Source: Deltaproteobacteria bacterium | GTDB lineage: Bacteria > UBA10199 > GCA-002796325 > JACPFF01 | Direction: 5' to 3' | Assembly: GCA_016210045.1 (NCBI GenBank) | Contig: JACQUX010000022.1 | Location: 20,575-84,574, forward strand | Length of the DNA stretch: 64,000 bases | In this document: piece after piece, positions 1-8,929 of the stretch | Layout of the letters: the number at the start of each line of letters is the position of its first letter | Numbering within the stretch: position 1 is the first letter of the stretch | Translations under genes and position numbers: made by a program | The notes under the pieces: generated by a model | Database searches by the model: none | What the model was told of the DNA's origin: nothing | Seen by the model: only the letters and a program-made list of their open reading frames with translations

Positions 1-57
1 GCGGCGCTCGTCATTAAAGAGTTCAATTGTATTCCCAGCCGAACCAATCTCCCCTGA
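1..57 (+). CDS. Possible 3' end of an upstream gene
   Basis: Frame 1 is open from the window edge to a TGA at 55-57 and would give an 18-residue tail ending in SRTNLP. Frame 2 is also open for about 90 bases, so this could be chance. No family can be recognised. The sequence from here to bamD (58-164) shows no gene and no clear terminator. Confidence 0.2.
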   Translation, partial: AALVIKEFNCIPSRTNLP

Positions 58-164
58 TAGTCATCGCCTGACACGCATCAGCCACTGCCCGGCGTGAGGG
101 ACCTATTCAGGGCGTTCACTTTTCCCCCTTGCATTGTTCCCTCGCGTTGCTACGATCCCGCCGC

Positions 165-962
165 ATGAAAAACCGTGTGCTGCTGTCGCTACTCTGTGTG
201 CTGGAACTGACCGCCTGTGCGAAAGAGCGATTCGTTGTCGGGAAGGGAGGCGTCGACGGCGACTTTCAGACCTGTCTCGCGCTCTCCGAAAAGAAGAAAT
301 TCGAAGAAGCGATCGACTGTCTGGAGATCTACAAATCCCGCTATCGCGGCTCGAAACAAGCGGAAGAGGCCGAACTGGCGGTCGGAGACAATTTTTTCCG
401 CAAGAAAGAATATCTGTTGGCCGCCGAATCGTATCAGGAATTCATCCGCAATCGGCCGCTGCATACGCGGCTCGATTACGCGTATTATCGGCTCGGGCTG
501 TCGTATTTAATGGAGGCCCCGAAGGCAATCGATCGCGACCAACAATACCTCGATGACGCCATCGAGGCGTTGGCCACGCAGCTGGAGCTCTTCCCCAACA
601 GCAGCTACCGCGAGGCCGCCGCGACCCAATTGACCACGGCACGGGTCCGCACGGGCCGACGTCATTACTATATCGGGCGTTTTTACTACCGCACCGGCGA
701 ATACCGTGCCGCGCTGCCGCGCTTAGAAGAAGTCATCGCACACTACGCAGAGGTCCCGGAACTCCCGCAGGCCTATTATCAACTCGTGCGCTCTTACGCG
801 CGACTCGGTGACGGCGCGGGCGCGGGCGAAGTCATGGCGCAGATGGAACAGAAACTCCCCGACTCCCCATGGACGACGCGGGCGCGAAAGGCGCTGCGCG
901 CCGTGCCGCCGGGAACCGCACAGGCGATGGTCGAAACGAGAGGACATCATGAAAACCAGTAA
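165..962 (+). CDS. bamD: BamD-like outer-membrane assembly lipoprotein
   Basis: The 265-residue product starts with a lipoprotein signal peptide with lipobox LTAC, giving acylated Cys18. TPR-type helical repeats follow, with the arrangement seen in BamD/YbgF/ComL proteins (KKFEEAIDCL, KEYLLAAESY, then a third pair near GEYRAALPRL). BamD is the periplasmic lipoprotein partner of BamA in inserting beta-barrel proteins into the outer membrane. I chose the ATG at 165 over an upstream TTG at 129 because it places the n-region directly before the hydrophobic core. The 3' end overlaps the next TPR gene by 14 bases, so the two are probably translationally coupled. The family call is good, but a related YfgM- or CpoB-type TPR lipoprotein is not excluded. 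Confidence 0.75.
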   Translation: MKNRVLLSLLCVLELTACAKERFVVGKGGVDGDFQTCLALSEKKKFEEAIDCLEIYKSRYRGSKQAEEAELAVGDNFFRKKEYLLAAESYQEFIRNRPLHTRLDYAYYRLGLSYLMEAPKAIDRDQQYLDDAIEALATQLELFPNSSYREAAATQLTTARVRTGRRHYYIGRFYYRTGEYRAALPRLEEVIAHYAEVPELPQAYYQLVRSYARLGDGAGAGEVMAQMEQKLPDSPWTTRARKALRAVPPGTAQAMVETRGHHENQ

Positions 963-1659
963 GAGTCGCGACCAAGTGGCTGCCGCGAAGCAACACTTTC
1001 TGCAGCGCGAATACGAACGCTGCGAACCGCAGTTGCGCCGCATCGCCCAGGAAAACCCGCACTACGCGGACGTCTACAATATGCTCGGCGTGATTTACCA
1101 CGCGTGGGGCCGCTTCGCGGACGCCGTCCACGCGTTCGAAAAGGCGTTGCACGTCAACGCGCACTACACCGAGGCGCTGCTCAATTTAGCGGTCCTGTAT
1201 AACGACCTCGGACAATATAAAGAGGCGAAGAAACTCTATACCCAATTGCGCGAGCATACCGCGAAGCGCAAAGGCGTGAAAACGATCGAGCCGGTGTTGC
1301 GTGGTAAACTCTCGAACATGCATGCCGAGATCGGCGACATCTATTTCGGTCTCGGATTGTACGAAAATGCGATCGCCGAATACGCACGCGCGCTGGAACT
1401 GAATCCGACTTACGCCGACATCCTGACTAAGCTCGGCATCTCGCAACGCGAACAAGGGGCATTGAAGGATTCCGTCGAATCCTTGCGCCGCGCGTGCAAG
1501 GCCAACGGGCACTACTCCAACGCGCGCGTCCAGCTCGGACTCACGTATTACGTGATGGGCAAGACTGCGGATGCCAAAAAAGAGTGGCAAGCCATCTTGG
1601 ACAGCGACCCAACCAATCCCAACGCAAAGATGTATTTAGGCCTCTGCGCCGCGAAGTAG
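949..1659 (+). CDS. Soluble TPR-repeat protein
   Basis: The 236-residue product has no signal peptide and consists of consecutive TPR units, seen at HYADVYNMLGVIYHAWGRF, HYTEALLNLAVLYNDLGQY, GDIYFGLGLYENAIAEYARA and VQLGLTYYVMGKTADAKK. Such proteins are adaptors, and no enzymatic residues are visible. An AGAGGA ribosome site precedes the ATG at 949, which lies inside the end of bamD; the open frame extends upstream to 808 but only as an overlap with bamD. The tight overlap suggests a role in cell-envelope assembly alongside BamD, which is inference from context only. Confidence 0.75.
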   Translation: MKTSKSRDQVAAAKQHFLQREYERCEPQLRRIAQENPHYADVYNMLGVIYHAWGRFADAVHAFEKALHVNAHYTEALLNLAVLYNDLGQYKEAKKLYTQLREHTAKRKGVKTIEPVLRGKLSNMHAEIGDIYFGLGLYENAIAEYARALELNPTYADILTKLGISQREQGALKDSVESLRRACKANGHYSNARVQLGLTYYVMGKTADAKKEWQAILDSDPTNPNAKMYLGLCAAK

Positions 1660-1784
1660 GACTTTTGCATCCTCCCTCACCGCACCATCGTCGACGAATA
1701 TCGCGTTTATGTGGCGGCACAATGTTCCATCTCCTAAGTCCAGGGTCCCCGAACAACGGACACGGGACACTAGGACATTGGATA

Positions 1785-1818
1785 ATACTATTTACAAAGG
1801 ATTATTTTAAAGTAGTAT
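1785..1818. promoter_or_regulatory. Inverted repeat over antitoxin start, possible autoregulatory operator
   Basis: ATACTATTT at 1785-1793 is mirrored, with one extra base, by AAAGTAGTAT at 1809-1818. The right arm runs into the ATG at 1817. The stretch is unusually AT-rich for this genome. Toxin-antitoxin operons are usually repressed by the antitoxin binding such sites; that role is inferred here. Confidence 0.35.
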
Positions 1819-2089
1819 GAATGGCATGGAAACACTGCGGTACGCCAAGAAGGCCCAAGTCCTCCTCACCGTGCAACAATTCAACGTCCTGCAACAGGTG
1901 GCGCGCCAACAAAAAAAGAAACTGGGGACCGTATTGCGCGAGGCCTTTGCCCGTCTCTATGTCGAGCGGCAACGGGACGCCGAAGTGGATTCCGCTTGTA
2001 CACGCCTGTTGCAGCTCAAGGCCCCCACGACGGATTGGGCCCGCTTCGAGAAGTCGTATGCGAAGCGAAAATATGACCGACCGACATAG
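1817..2089 (+). CDS. VapB-like antitoxin
   Basis: A 90-residue protein encoded two bases upstream of a PIN-domain gene. The N-terminal stretch AKKAQVLLTVQQFNVLQQVARQ, followed by a helical region, fits a ribbon-helix-helix DNA-binding fold, and the C-terminal tail would bind the toxin. That layout is typical of RHH-type VapB antitoxins, but the similarity to a named family is weak and the call rests mostly on size and context. The ATG at 1817 has no strong ribosome site; another in-frame ATG lies at 1826. Confidence 0.6.
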   Translation: MNGMETLRYAKKAQVLLTVQQFNVLQQVARQQKKKLGTVLREAFARLYVERQRDAEVDSACTRLLQLKAPTTDWARFEKSYAKRKYDRPT

Positions 2090-2091
2090 CG

Positions 2092-2532
2092 ATGGCAGAA
2101 CGACTCTTCCTCGACAGCAACATCATCATGTACGCCATCGGCGGCTCGCATCCGTTGCGGCGCCCTTGTGCGGCCGTTATTGAACGGATCCAGGCTCGGC
2201 GCTTGAGCGTCGTCACGAATACCGAGATCGTGCAAGAAATTCTGTATCGCTATCGGGCGCTCGGCAAGGCAGCGCTCGCCCTGGAAGTCGGGGCATTGCT
2301 CATGGCCATAGCCGATGAAGTTTTCGGAGTCTTGCCGGAAGATATGCGATTAGCGATGGAGCTGATCCGCCGTCACCCGGCGGTCAATACGCGTGACGCC
2401 ATTCACTGCGCCACGATGGTCCGGACGCGTACCCGCACGATCATCAGCGCCGATCGCCATTTCGATCAGTTCCCAGCGCTCCGTCGCCTCGACCCCAAGG
2501 ATTTCGCGGAGACGACGAGAGCATCCGTGTGA
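2092..2532 (+). CDS. PIN-domain ribonuclease toxin (VapC family)
   Basis: The 146-residue PIN protein carries the four conserved acidic positions: Asp8 in FLDSNII, Glu45 in TNTEI, Asp102 in NTRDAIH and Asp121 in SADRHF. These bind Mg or Mn in VapC toxins, which cleave tRNA or rRNA. Length is normal for the family. The gene follows the antitoxin with a 2-base gap, giving a complete type II toxin-antitoxin pair. It converges on alaS, leaving only 18 bases between the stops. Confidence 0.85.
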   Translation: MAERLFLDSNIIMYAIGGSHPLRRPCAAVIERIQARRLSVVTNTEIVQEILYRYRALGKAALALEVGALLMAIADEVFGVLPEDMRLAMELIRRHPAVNTRDAIHCATMVRTRTRTIISADRHFDQFPALRRLDPKDFAETTRASV

Positions 2533-2550
2533 GCACGCAAGGCAAATGGC

Positions 2551-5172
2551 CTACTGACCGGCACTGAAAAAATTGGCGAGCGCGGATACTAGTGCTTCGA
2601 CCTGTGTCCCACCGCCTTGGGCGAGGTCGGGGCGGCCACCGCCGGTGCCGCCGAGTGCAGCGACGAGCGGCTGAATGAGTTGCGGCGCGGGATACCGATC
2701 GCACAGGTCTTTCGTGACCATTACGACCACGCTCGCCTTGCCGTCGCGCACGGTGGCGAGCGCAACGATTCCGGAACCGAGTTGTTGTTTATATTGATCG
2801 CCTAACGTGCGCAGCGTCTTTGGATCGACGTCGGGGACCACACGCGCCATCACTTTCACGCCGTTCACGACTCGCACGGCGTTGTCACCCTGTGCGGCAC
2901 CGGTCGCGGTGCGTTGTCGCGCGGCGCGCAGTTCGCGTTCCATCTCCTTCACTTGCTCCAGCAGTTTGCGGACCTTGCCCGTAACTTCCTGCGGACCCAC
3001 CTTGAGGAGCCCGGCCAAGTCTCGCTGCTCCCCTTCCAACGACTGGAGATATGCAATCAGCGCGCGACCGCAGACCGCCTCGATCCGCCGGACGCCGGCG
3101 CCGACACTCCCTTCGCTGACAACCTTGACCGCGCCGATATCGCCGGTCGCGCGGGCATGCGTGCCACCACACAATTCGATTGAATAGCCGGGCACTTCGA
3201 CGACGCGCACCACGTCACCATATTTTTCCCCAAAAAATGCCATCGCCCCGCGGGCCAATGCGACTTGCTTCGGCTCTTCGCGAATCGCCAACGTAATATT
3301 TTCTTGAATGATTCGATTCGCCTCGCGCTCGATTTCGGTGATTTGATCGGCCGTGAGCGGCGCGAAATGGGCGAAGTCGAAACGGAGCCGATCGGGTGCT
3401 ACTAACGACCCGGCCTGTTTCACATGTTCGCCGAGCGCCGCGCGCAACGCCTGATGCAGCAAATGCGTGGCCGTGTGGTGTTTGCGAATTTGATTGCGAC
3501 GTTCAGCATCGATCACCAGACGGACGGCGTCGCTCGCGTGCACGTGGCCCTGCACCACACGCCCCCGATGCACAATAATGCCCGCGTATGGCCGTTGCGT
3601 ATCGCTAATTTCCACTTCACCGTCGGGACCGAATAACGTTCCGGTATCGCCGATCTGTCCACCTTGTTCGGCATAAAACGGCGACCGATCGGTAACGACT
3701 TCCACCGCGTCTCCGACACGCGCTTCGGCAACCGCCACTCCATCGCGCAATAGCGTAACGATCTGCCCGGTTGCGACATCGTCCGTGTATCCGCGAAAGA
3801 CACTCCGCACGCCTTGCTGCTGCAACACACGATACGCGTCCGCGAGCGTCCCCGCGCCGCTCCCTTTCCAATGCACGCGAGCTTGGGCGCGCTGCCGTTC
3901 CATACAGACCTCGAAGCCGGCATGATCGATCGCCACACCGTGCTCTTTCGCGATGTCTTCCGTGAGGTCTTTGGGGAAACCGAATGTGTCGTAAAGTTTA
4001 AAGGCCACCGCGCCGGGCAACAGTTGGGACTGTTGCTGCGCCAGCTCGGTAAAGGCCTCGTTCAAGATCGCGAGTCCATTTTCCAACGTCGCAAGGAAGC
4101 GCGCTTCTTCATTGCGCATCACTTCGTCGATGAACGCGCGGTGCTGCGGCAGTTCCGGATACGCACCGCCCATTTCTTCGATGAGCGCGGGCAGGATCTC
4201 GGCAAAAAAGGCCTCGCGGCGTCCGAGCATCCGCCCGTGACGGATCGCGCGCCGCATGATCCGGCGGAGCACGTAGCCGCGCCCTTCATTGCTCGGGAGC
4301 ACGCCGCCGGCGATCAAGAACGCCGTCGCGCGGATATGATCGGCGATGACGCGGATGGAGACGTCGTGCGGCGCATCGCCTTGCGTGTAGCTGCGTCCGG
4401 TGACCTGCTCGATCCGCGCGATCAACGGGGCAAAGAGGTCTGTCTCGTAATTGCTCCGCTTGCCTTGCAACACCGCGCAGAGCCGCTCCAACCCCATCCC
4501 GGTATCGATCGACGGTTTCGCCAGCGGGGTCATTGTGCCATCGGCGCTACGATTGAATTGCATGAAGACGAGGTTCCAGACCTCCCAAAAACGCCCCGAT
4601 TCGACATCGGCCCGCGTTGGCGGCGTCGTGGTCGGCGTCCAATCGAAGTGGAGTTCCGAGCACGGTCCGCACGGGCCGGTATCGCCCATCGCCCAAAAAT
4701 TATCCTTTTCGCCAAAACGGAAGATCCGTTCGCGCGGCAGAAAACGGGTCCACAACTGTTCCGCTTCGTCGTCTTTTTCGTAGACCGTCGCAACGAGCCG
4801 ATCGGCTGGAATGCCGAATTTGCGGGTCAGCAGTTCCCACGCCAACGCGATCGCGTCAGCCTTAAAGTAATCGCCGAAGGAAAAATTGCCGAGCATTTCA
4901 AACAGCGTGTGATGCCGCGGCGTCCGCCCGACTTCTTCCAAGTCGTTATGCTTTCCCGCCACGCGCAGGCACGGTTGCGCCGTCGTGGCGCGGACATAAT
5001 CGCGGCGCTCCTCGCCGAGGAACAGCCCCTTGAACTGGACCATGCCGGCGTTGGTGAAAAAGAGCGTCGGATCGTCGGCCGGCACCAACGGACCACTTGC
5101 CACGGCGGCGTGACCATGCCCGGCAAAAAAATCGAGAAACGTCTGACGAATGTCGCGCGCGCGGAGGGTCAT
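2551..5172 (-). CDS. alaS: Alanyl-tRNA synthetase
   Basis: The 873-residue length is normal for bacterial AlaRS, which charges tRNA-Ala in the cytoplasm. The class II catalytic core is at the N-terminus (RQTFLDFFAGHGH, then FTNAGMVQFK). The editing domain has the zinc-binding HHTATHLLH and CGGTHARATGDIG motifs, and a C-Ala region ends the protein. I chose the ATG at 5172 because MTLRARDIRQTF matches the usual start of the family; the open frame continues upstream to 5211 without support. It lies downstream of recA, an arrangement common in many proteobacteria, with a small coiled-coil gene between them. Confidence 0.97.
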   Translation of the reverse strand: MTLRARDIRQTFLDFFAGHGHAAVASGPLVPADDPTLFFTNAGMVQFKGLFLGEERRDYVRATTAQPCLRVAGKHNDLEEVGRTPRHHTLFEMLGNFSFGDYFKADAIALAWELLTRKFGIPADRLVATVYEKDDEAEQLWTRFLPRERIFRFGEKDNFWAMGDTGPCGPCSELHFDWTPTTTPPTRADVESGRFWEVWNLVFMQFNRSADGTMTPLAKPSIDTGMGLERLCAVLQGKRSNYETDLFAPLIARIEQVTGRSYTQGDAPHDVSIRVIADHIRATAFLIAGGVLPSNEGRGYVLRRIMRRAIRHGRMLGRREAFFAEILPALIEEMGGAYPELPQHRAFIDEVMRNEEARFLATLENGLAILNEAFTELAQQQSQLLPGAVAFKLYDTFGFPKDLTEDIAKEHGVAIDHAGFEVCMERQRAQARVHWKGSGAGTLADAYRVLQQQGVRSVFRGYTDDVATGQIVTLLRDGVAVAEARVGDAVEVVTDRSPFYAEQGGQIGDTGTLFGPDGEVEISDTQRPYAGIIVHRGRVVQGHVHASDAVRLVIDAERRNQIRKHHTATHLLHQALRAALGEHVKQAGSLVAPDRLRFDFAHFAPLTADQITEIEREANRIIQENITLAIREEPKQVALARGAMAFFGEKYGDVVRVVEVPGYSIELCGGTHARATGDIGAVKVVSEGSVGAGVRRIEAVCGRALIAYLQSLEGEQRDLAGLLKVGPQEVTGKVRKLLEQVKEMERELRAARQRTATGAAQGDNAVRVVNGVKVMARVVPDVDPKTLRTLGDQYKQQLGSGIVALATVRDGKASVVVMVTKDLCDRYPAPQLIQPLVAALGGTGGGRPDLAQGGGTQVEALVSALANFFSAGQ

Positions 5173-5219
5173 AGGGCGAGACGTGTAGCGCGAGAAGCGG
5201 ACCCAGAGCAATTTAAAAA

Positions 5220-5597
5220 CTAGCCTATCCCCTGCAGACCGGCCAAGATCTGATCGTGCGCGTCCAGCCGCGTGTGTATGTGGCGAATTTCAGCGGTCAG
5301 CCGTTGCTCCACCAACTGCAACTCCTCCCGCACGCCTTGGATCTCCGATTTAAATTCCGCCTTCAACTCCTCCCGCACCCCTTGGATCTCGATTCGTAAC
5401 TCTTGGATCTCCTTCGAGTGCCGGACCACTGCGACCTCCAGGGCCCCGACACGCATTTCAATCCGGTCGCACCGATCGTTGAATACACTCAGCAACTCTT
5501 GCCGGAGTAGCGCATGTCCCTCCGCCAACATTTGCACTTGCGACGTGACATGTTCGACCATGACGCCGAAGTAGTGTTTTAATTCTGCGTCCGTCAT
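5220..5597 (-). CDS. Small coiled-coil protein of unknown function
   Basis: The 125-residue protein begins MTDAELKHYFG and is almost entirely predicted coiled coil. It contains a short internal duplication, with EIQGVREEL appearing twice about 16 residues apart. Proteins of this kind (VEHVTSQVQMLAEGHALL, then VEQRLTAEIRHIHTRLD) occur widely as hypothetical genes in bacteria and have no known enzyme activity. It sits between recA and alaS on the same strand. The start at 5597 was preferred to 5639, which would add a basic stretch unlike the rest of the protein. Confidence 0.65.
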   Translation of the reverse strand: MTDAELKHYFGVMVEHVTSQVQMLAEGHALLRQELLSVFNDRCDRIEMRVGALEVAVVRHSKEIQELRIEIQGVREELKAEFKSEIQGVREELQLVEQRLTAEIRHIHTRLDAHDQILAGLQGIG

Positions 5598-5650
5598 AAC
5601 CGCTGCTCGCCTTCTCCCCCTAGCATTGCACATCCTCAATCATAACGTCG

Positions 5651-6805
5651 TTACCCCTTCGCGGTGCGGCGGCCGTTTTCGGTGGCGAATTTGGCCTTTT
5701 CGGCAGCGGCAATCGCGGCCTTGGCCACGACGGGATCCGTCGCGGGATCCAGTTCGGGCGCCGTCCCGGCGGCCGGAATGGCGACCGGCACTTCGCGGCG
5801 TAAGCCCACCTTGGCATAGACCGCGTTCGCGATCGCGCGACAGACTTTCGGATTTTCTTTCAGGAACTGGATCGCTTGCTCGCGTCCTTGGCCGATTTTT
5901 TCGTCGCCGTATTCGTACCAACTCCCGCTCTTACTCACGACTTCTTGGGCCGCGGCGACATCGAGCAGATCCCCGAAGCGATTGATCCCTTCTCCATAAA
6001 TGATGTCGAATTCGGCGTGGCGGAACGGCGGCGCCACTTTGTTTTTCACGACCTTCGCCACGGTCCGATTCCCAAAGATTTCCTCGCCGCGTTTTAATTG
6101 GCCGATCCGGCGCACGTCGATCCGAAGACTCGCGTAAAACTTGAGCGCGTTCCCGCCGGTCGTGGTCTCCGGATTGCCGAAGAAGACGCCGATCTTCATC
6201 CGAATTTGGTTGATGAAGATGAAGAGCGATTTGGAACGACTGACCGTCGCGGTCAGTTTGCGCAAGGCTTGGCTCATCAGGCGCGCCTGGCTGCCCATCT
6301 GCGCATCGCCCATCTCCCCTTCCAATTCTGCTTTCGGCACCAACGCGGCGACGGAGTCGACGACGATAACGTCCATCGCACCGCTACGTACCAGTGTTTC
6401 CGCGATTTCTAACGCCTGTTCGCCGGAATCGGGTTGCGAGATCAATAAGTCTTCCGTCTTCACGCCGAGCTTGCGCGCATATTCGATATCGAGCGCGTGT
6501 TCGGCATCCACGAATGCCGCAAGGCCCCCCGTTTTTTGCGCCTCGGCGACGGCCTGCAACGCCAGCGTCGTCTTGCCCGACGATTCAGGTCCAAAGATCT
6601 CGACGATCCGGCCGCGCGGATAACCGCCGACGCCGAGCGCGAGATCCAGTGAGAGCGAGCCGGAGGGGATCACTTCCACTTGTGCCCCGCGCTCGTCCTT
6701 GCCGAGCCGCATGATCGCGCCCTTGCCAAACTGTTTTTCAATCGTGCTCATCGCTAACGTCAGGGCCTTCTCGCGATCGGATGGTGCTGCGACTGGCTGG
6801 CTCAT
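5651..6805 (-). CDS. recA: Recombinase RecA
   Basis: This 384-residue protein forms ATP-dependent filaments on single-stranded DNA for strand exchange and SOS induction. Walker A GPESSGKT lies at residues 72-79, and the L1/L2 regions are complete ([30 protein letters not shown]). The C-terminal tail is longer and more Ala-rich than usual. The ATG at 6805 has a strong AAAGGAGAG ribosome site. The reading frame stays open upstream through an 87-bp duplicated leader to 6958, but the extra residues are unlike RecA. No LexA box was recognised upstream. It follows thpR and cinA in one cluster. Confidence 0.97.
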   Translation of the reverse strand: MSQPVAAPSDREKALTLAMSTIEKQFGKGAIMRLGKDERGAQVEVIPSGSLSLDLALGVGGYPRGRIVEIFGPESSGKTTLALQAVAEAQKTGGLAAFVDAEHALDIEYARKLGVKTEDLLISQPDSGEQALEIAETLVRSGAMDVIVVDSVAALVPKAELEGEMGDAQMGSQARLMSQALRKLTATVSRSKSLFIFINQIRMKIGVFFGNPETTTGGNALKFYASLRIDVRRIGQLKRGEEIFGNRTVAKVVKNKVAPPFRHAEFDIIYGEGINRFGDLLDVAAAQEVVSKSGSWYEYGDEKIGQGREQAIQFLKENPKVCRAIANAVYAKVGLRREVPVAIPAAGTAPELDPATDPVVAKAAIAAAEKAKFATENGRRTAKG

Positions 6806-6810
6806 ACTCT

Positions 6811-6985
6811 CTCCTTTGGTGCGCAACGCTCCCTCCTCAGTCGCGTTGCAGTTATTACTACCGCGGGCCACGGCGCCGCTCCGCTCCGCCGCCCTTACTC
6901 CTTTGGTGCGCAACGCTCCCTCCTCGGTCGCGTTACAGTTATTACTACCGCGCGCCACGCCTCCGCTACCGCTTCGGCGCGCTTA
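6811..6985. repeat. Tandem 87-bp duplication in recA leader
   Basis: Two near-identical units start at about 6811 and 6898, offset by 87 bases, and a third partial start appears at 6986. On the coding strand each unit contains an AAGGAG block, the shared string GGTAGTAATAACTG and the block GAGGAGGGAGCG. The last AAGGAG is the recA ribosome site. Within each unit GCAACGC and GCGTTGC (one mismatch in the second copy) can pair. The 87-base period keeps the recA frame open. Whether the leader is translated, regulatory or only a slippage product cannot be seen here. Confidence 0.8.
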
Positions 6986-7561
6986 CTCCTTGGGTTGGAA
7001 GTTAAACGTCTGCAGGGGAGTATAAACCGACCCTGACTTTGTCAATTGGCTTTTGTAGAGCGTCAGCTGCGCGACAGGCACGGCACCGAATTGCACGGGA
7101 CCTAAACTTTCTACGCGCTTCACCAGCGCGGCCCGCAGCGCAGATCGGCCCGCGCGCGCGACAGTGAGATGGAGACGAAATTGGCGTTCATCCGCCGCAA
7201 TCGGCAGTCCGGCGCACGCGTGATTCAATTCATCGTGCAGATGCAACAGCGATTCGGTCGGGCCGGCGAAACCGACCCAAATCACGCGCGGATATTTCCA
7301 ATTGGGAAACACGCCGACCCCACTGCAATCGAGCGTCAGCGGGCCATACCGCGCCGCAAGGCGCGCAACGCGGGTCGCGATCTCGCCGTTCAGCAGCGAC
7401 GCTTCGACACTACCGAAAAAACGCATCGTCACATGCATGTGTTCCGGCGCCGTCCATTTGACATCCTCGCCACTGTATTGCCGAAGGTCGTGCATCAGGG
7501 TGGCAACGGCACGGCGCACCACGTCCGGAATTTCGAAGGCGAGAAAGGCACGCAGTTTCAT
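6983..7561 (-). CDS. thpR: RNA 2',3'-cyclic phosphodiesterase
   Basis: The 192-residue protein belongs to the 2H phosphoesterase superfamily. Two HxT motifs, His43-Val-Thr45 and His131-Leu-Thr133, form the catalytic pair that opens 2',3'-cyclic phosphates on RNA. The start MKLRAFLAFEIP is typical of ThpR/LigT. Its ATG at 7561 overlaps the stop of cinA as ATGA, indicating translational coupling. The 3' end reaches the start of the tandem repeat in the recA leader. The biological substrate is not established for most family members. Confidence 0.92.
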   Translation of the reverse strand: MKLRAFLAFEIPDVVRRAVATLMHDLRQYSGEDVKWTAPEHMHVTMRFFGSVEASLLNGEIATRVARLAARYGPLTLDCSGVGVFPNWKYPRVIWVGFAGPTESLLHLHDELNHACAGLPIAADERQFRLHLTVARAGRSALRAALVKRVESLGPVQFGAVPVAQLTLYKSQLTKSGSVYTPLQTFNFQPKE

Positions 7562-8787
7562 GGCAGGACGTTCCGCAGCAAATCGAGCGCCTTCGCGGCG
7601 ACCCACTGCTTGAAATAGCGACGACTCCGCGGAGAACATTCGTGATGCACCAACGTCGTGTGCGGCGTCGCCACACCGATATAGACCGTCCCTACCGGTT
7701 TTTCCTCCGAGCCGCCGCTGGGGCCCGCGATCCCGGTGATCCCGATTCCATAGGTGGTGCGCGCCCGAGTCCGCGCCCCGACCGCCATCGCTTCGGCGAC
7801 CTCGGCGCTGACCGCGCCGCATTGCAACAAGACTTCGCGCGGCACGCCGAGCAATTCCACTTTGGCGTGGTTGCTATACGTAATGACGCCTCGTTCAAAA
7901 AACGCCGAGGCCCCGGGGACGTCGGTCAACGTGCTACAGAGTTCTCCACCGGTGCATGATTCGGCGACGGCCAACGATTCGCCGCGAGCCGTCAGCCGTT
8001 CGCCGACCACCGAGGCCAAGGTGGCGTCGCCGGTGCCGAAGACCGCGTCGCCCAACACCGCTCGCACGCGCGCTTCCAACTGATCCAGACGTTGCACCAG
8101 TTGTGGCCACTCCGCGCCCACGACTTGTAATTTGATCGCGACGTCGGGATAGATCAGTCGATAGCCGACTTGGGTCTCGGCGAGCGCCAATCCTTGCACC
8201 CGCTCGCCGAGCACCGCTTCCGAAATGCCGAAACATTTCAGCACGCGTTCGGCACGCGTGACCGTGGGCCGATGCGCACGCAACCATGGTTGGATGTGCT
8301 GGCCGAAGAGCCATTCCACTTCGCTCGGCACGCCGGGGAGAAAGAAAAAGGTCGCCGGGCCAACGCCCAAACGCACGGCGGGCGCTGTTCCAAGCTCGTT
8401 GGTCAAGACCTCCGCCCCTTCCGGCACAAACGCCTGCTTCCGGTTCGCCGGCGGACAATCGCGATTGCGGGCCGCACAAAACTCCTGCGTCTGTTGCCAT
8501 GCACTGTCGGAAAAAACGAGCGGGCGATCGAAGGCCTGCGCCGCCGCTTCGTACGTCAGGTCGTCGCTCGTCGGACCTAAGCCGCCAGTGACCACCACGC
8601 ACTCCGCGCGCGCGCGCGCGTCGCGACAGGCCGCAGCAATCGCGTCCACCGTATCGCCAACCGTGACATGCCGCAGCACGGTCCAGCCTTCGGCATGACA
8701 GCCGTTCGCCACATGCACGGCGTTGGTATTTACGACTTCTCCCACCAGCACTTCATTGCCGGTGGTAATAATTTCGACGTGCCCCAT
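7558..8787 (-). CDS. cinA: CinA-family protein with C-terminal nicotinamide-nucleotide amidase domain
   Basis: A two-domain protein of 409 residues. The N-terminal MoCF/COG1058 domain begins EIITTGNEVLVGEVVNTNA and contains VVVTGGLGPTSDDLT. The C-terminal CinA/PncC domain contains AESCTGGELCSTLTDVPGASAFF and GIGITGIAGPSGG. The pair of activities assigned to this family is ADP-ribose pyrophosphatase and NMN deamidase, in NAD salvage. It precedes thpR and recA, and the cinA-recA neighbourhood is old and conserved in bacteria. Length is normal and the domains look intact. Confidence 0.93.
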   Translation of the reverse strand: MGHVEIITTGNEVLVGEVVNTNAVHVANGCHAEGWTVLRHVTVGDTVDAIAAACRDARARAECVVVTGGLGPTSDDLTYEAAAQAFDRPLVFSDSAWQQTQEFCAARNRDCPPANRKQAFVPEGAEVLTNELGTAPAVRLGVGPATFFFLPGVPSEVEWLFGQHIQPWLRAHRPTVTRAERVLKCFGISEAVLGERVQGLALAETQVGYRLIYPDVAIKLQVVGAEWPQLVQRLDQLEARVRAVLGDAVFGTGDATLASVVGERLTARGESLAVAESCTGGELCSTLTDVPGASAFFERGVITYSNHAKVELLGVPREVLLQCGAVSAEVAEAMAVGARTRARTTYGIGITGIAGPSGGSEEKPVGTVYIGVATPHTTLVHHECSPRSRRYFKQWVAAKALDLLRNVLP

Positions 8788-8929
8788 GGCTCGCCTCCAT
8801 ATGATGATTCACTCTCTAGCACAAGCAATGCCATGCATGGCTGGTACAAACGCCGAGCGAAGCGGCGGTTCAGGCTCGATGAACAATACACGATGTGATC
8901 GATTTTCGAACAAACGTTCAAACGGTCGG

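Noticed and set aside
3814..5223. 469-codon open frame on the plus strand
   Set aside because: It is antisense to alaS, which has full family motifs. The translation is Arg/Pro-rich shadow sequence.
6806..6985. LexA/SOS box upstream of recA
   Set aside because: No CTGT-N8-ACAG or related palindrome was found in the leader; the repeated units show other structure.
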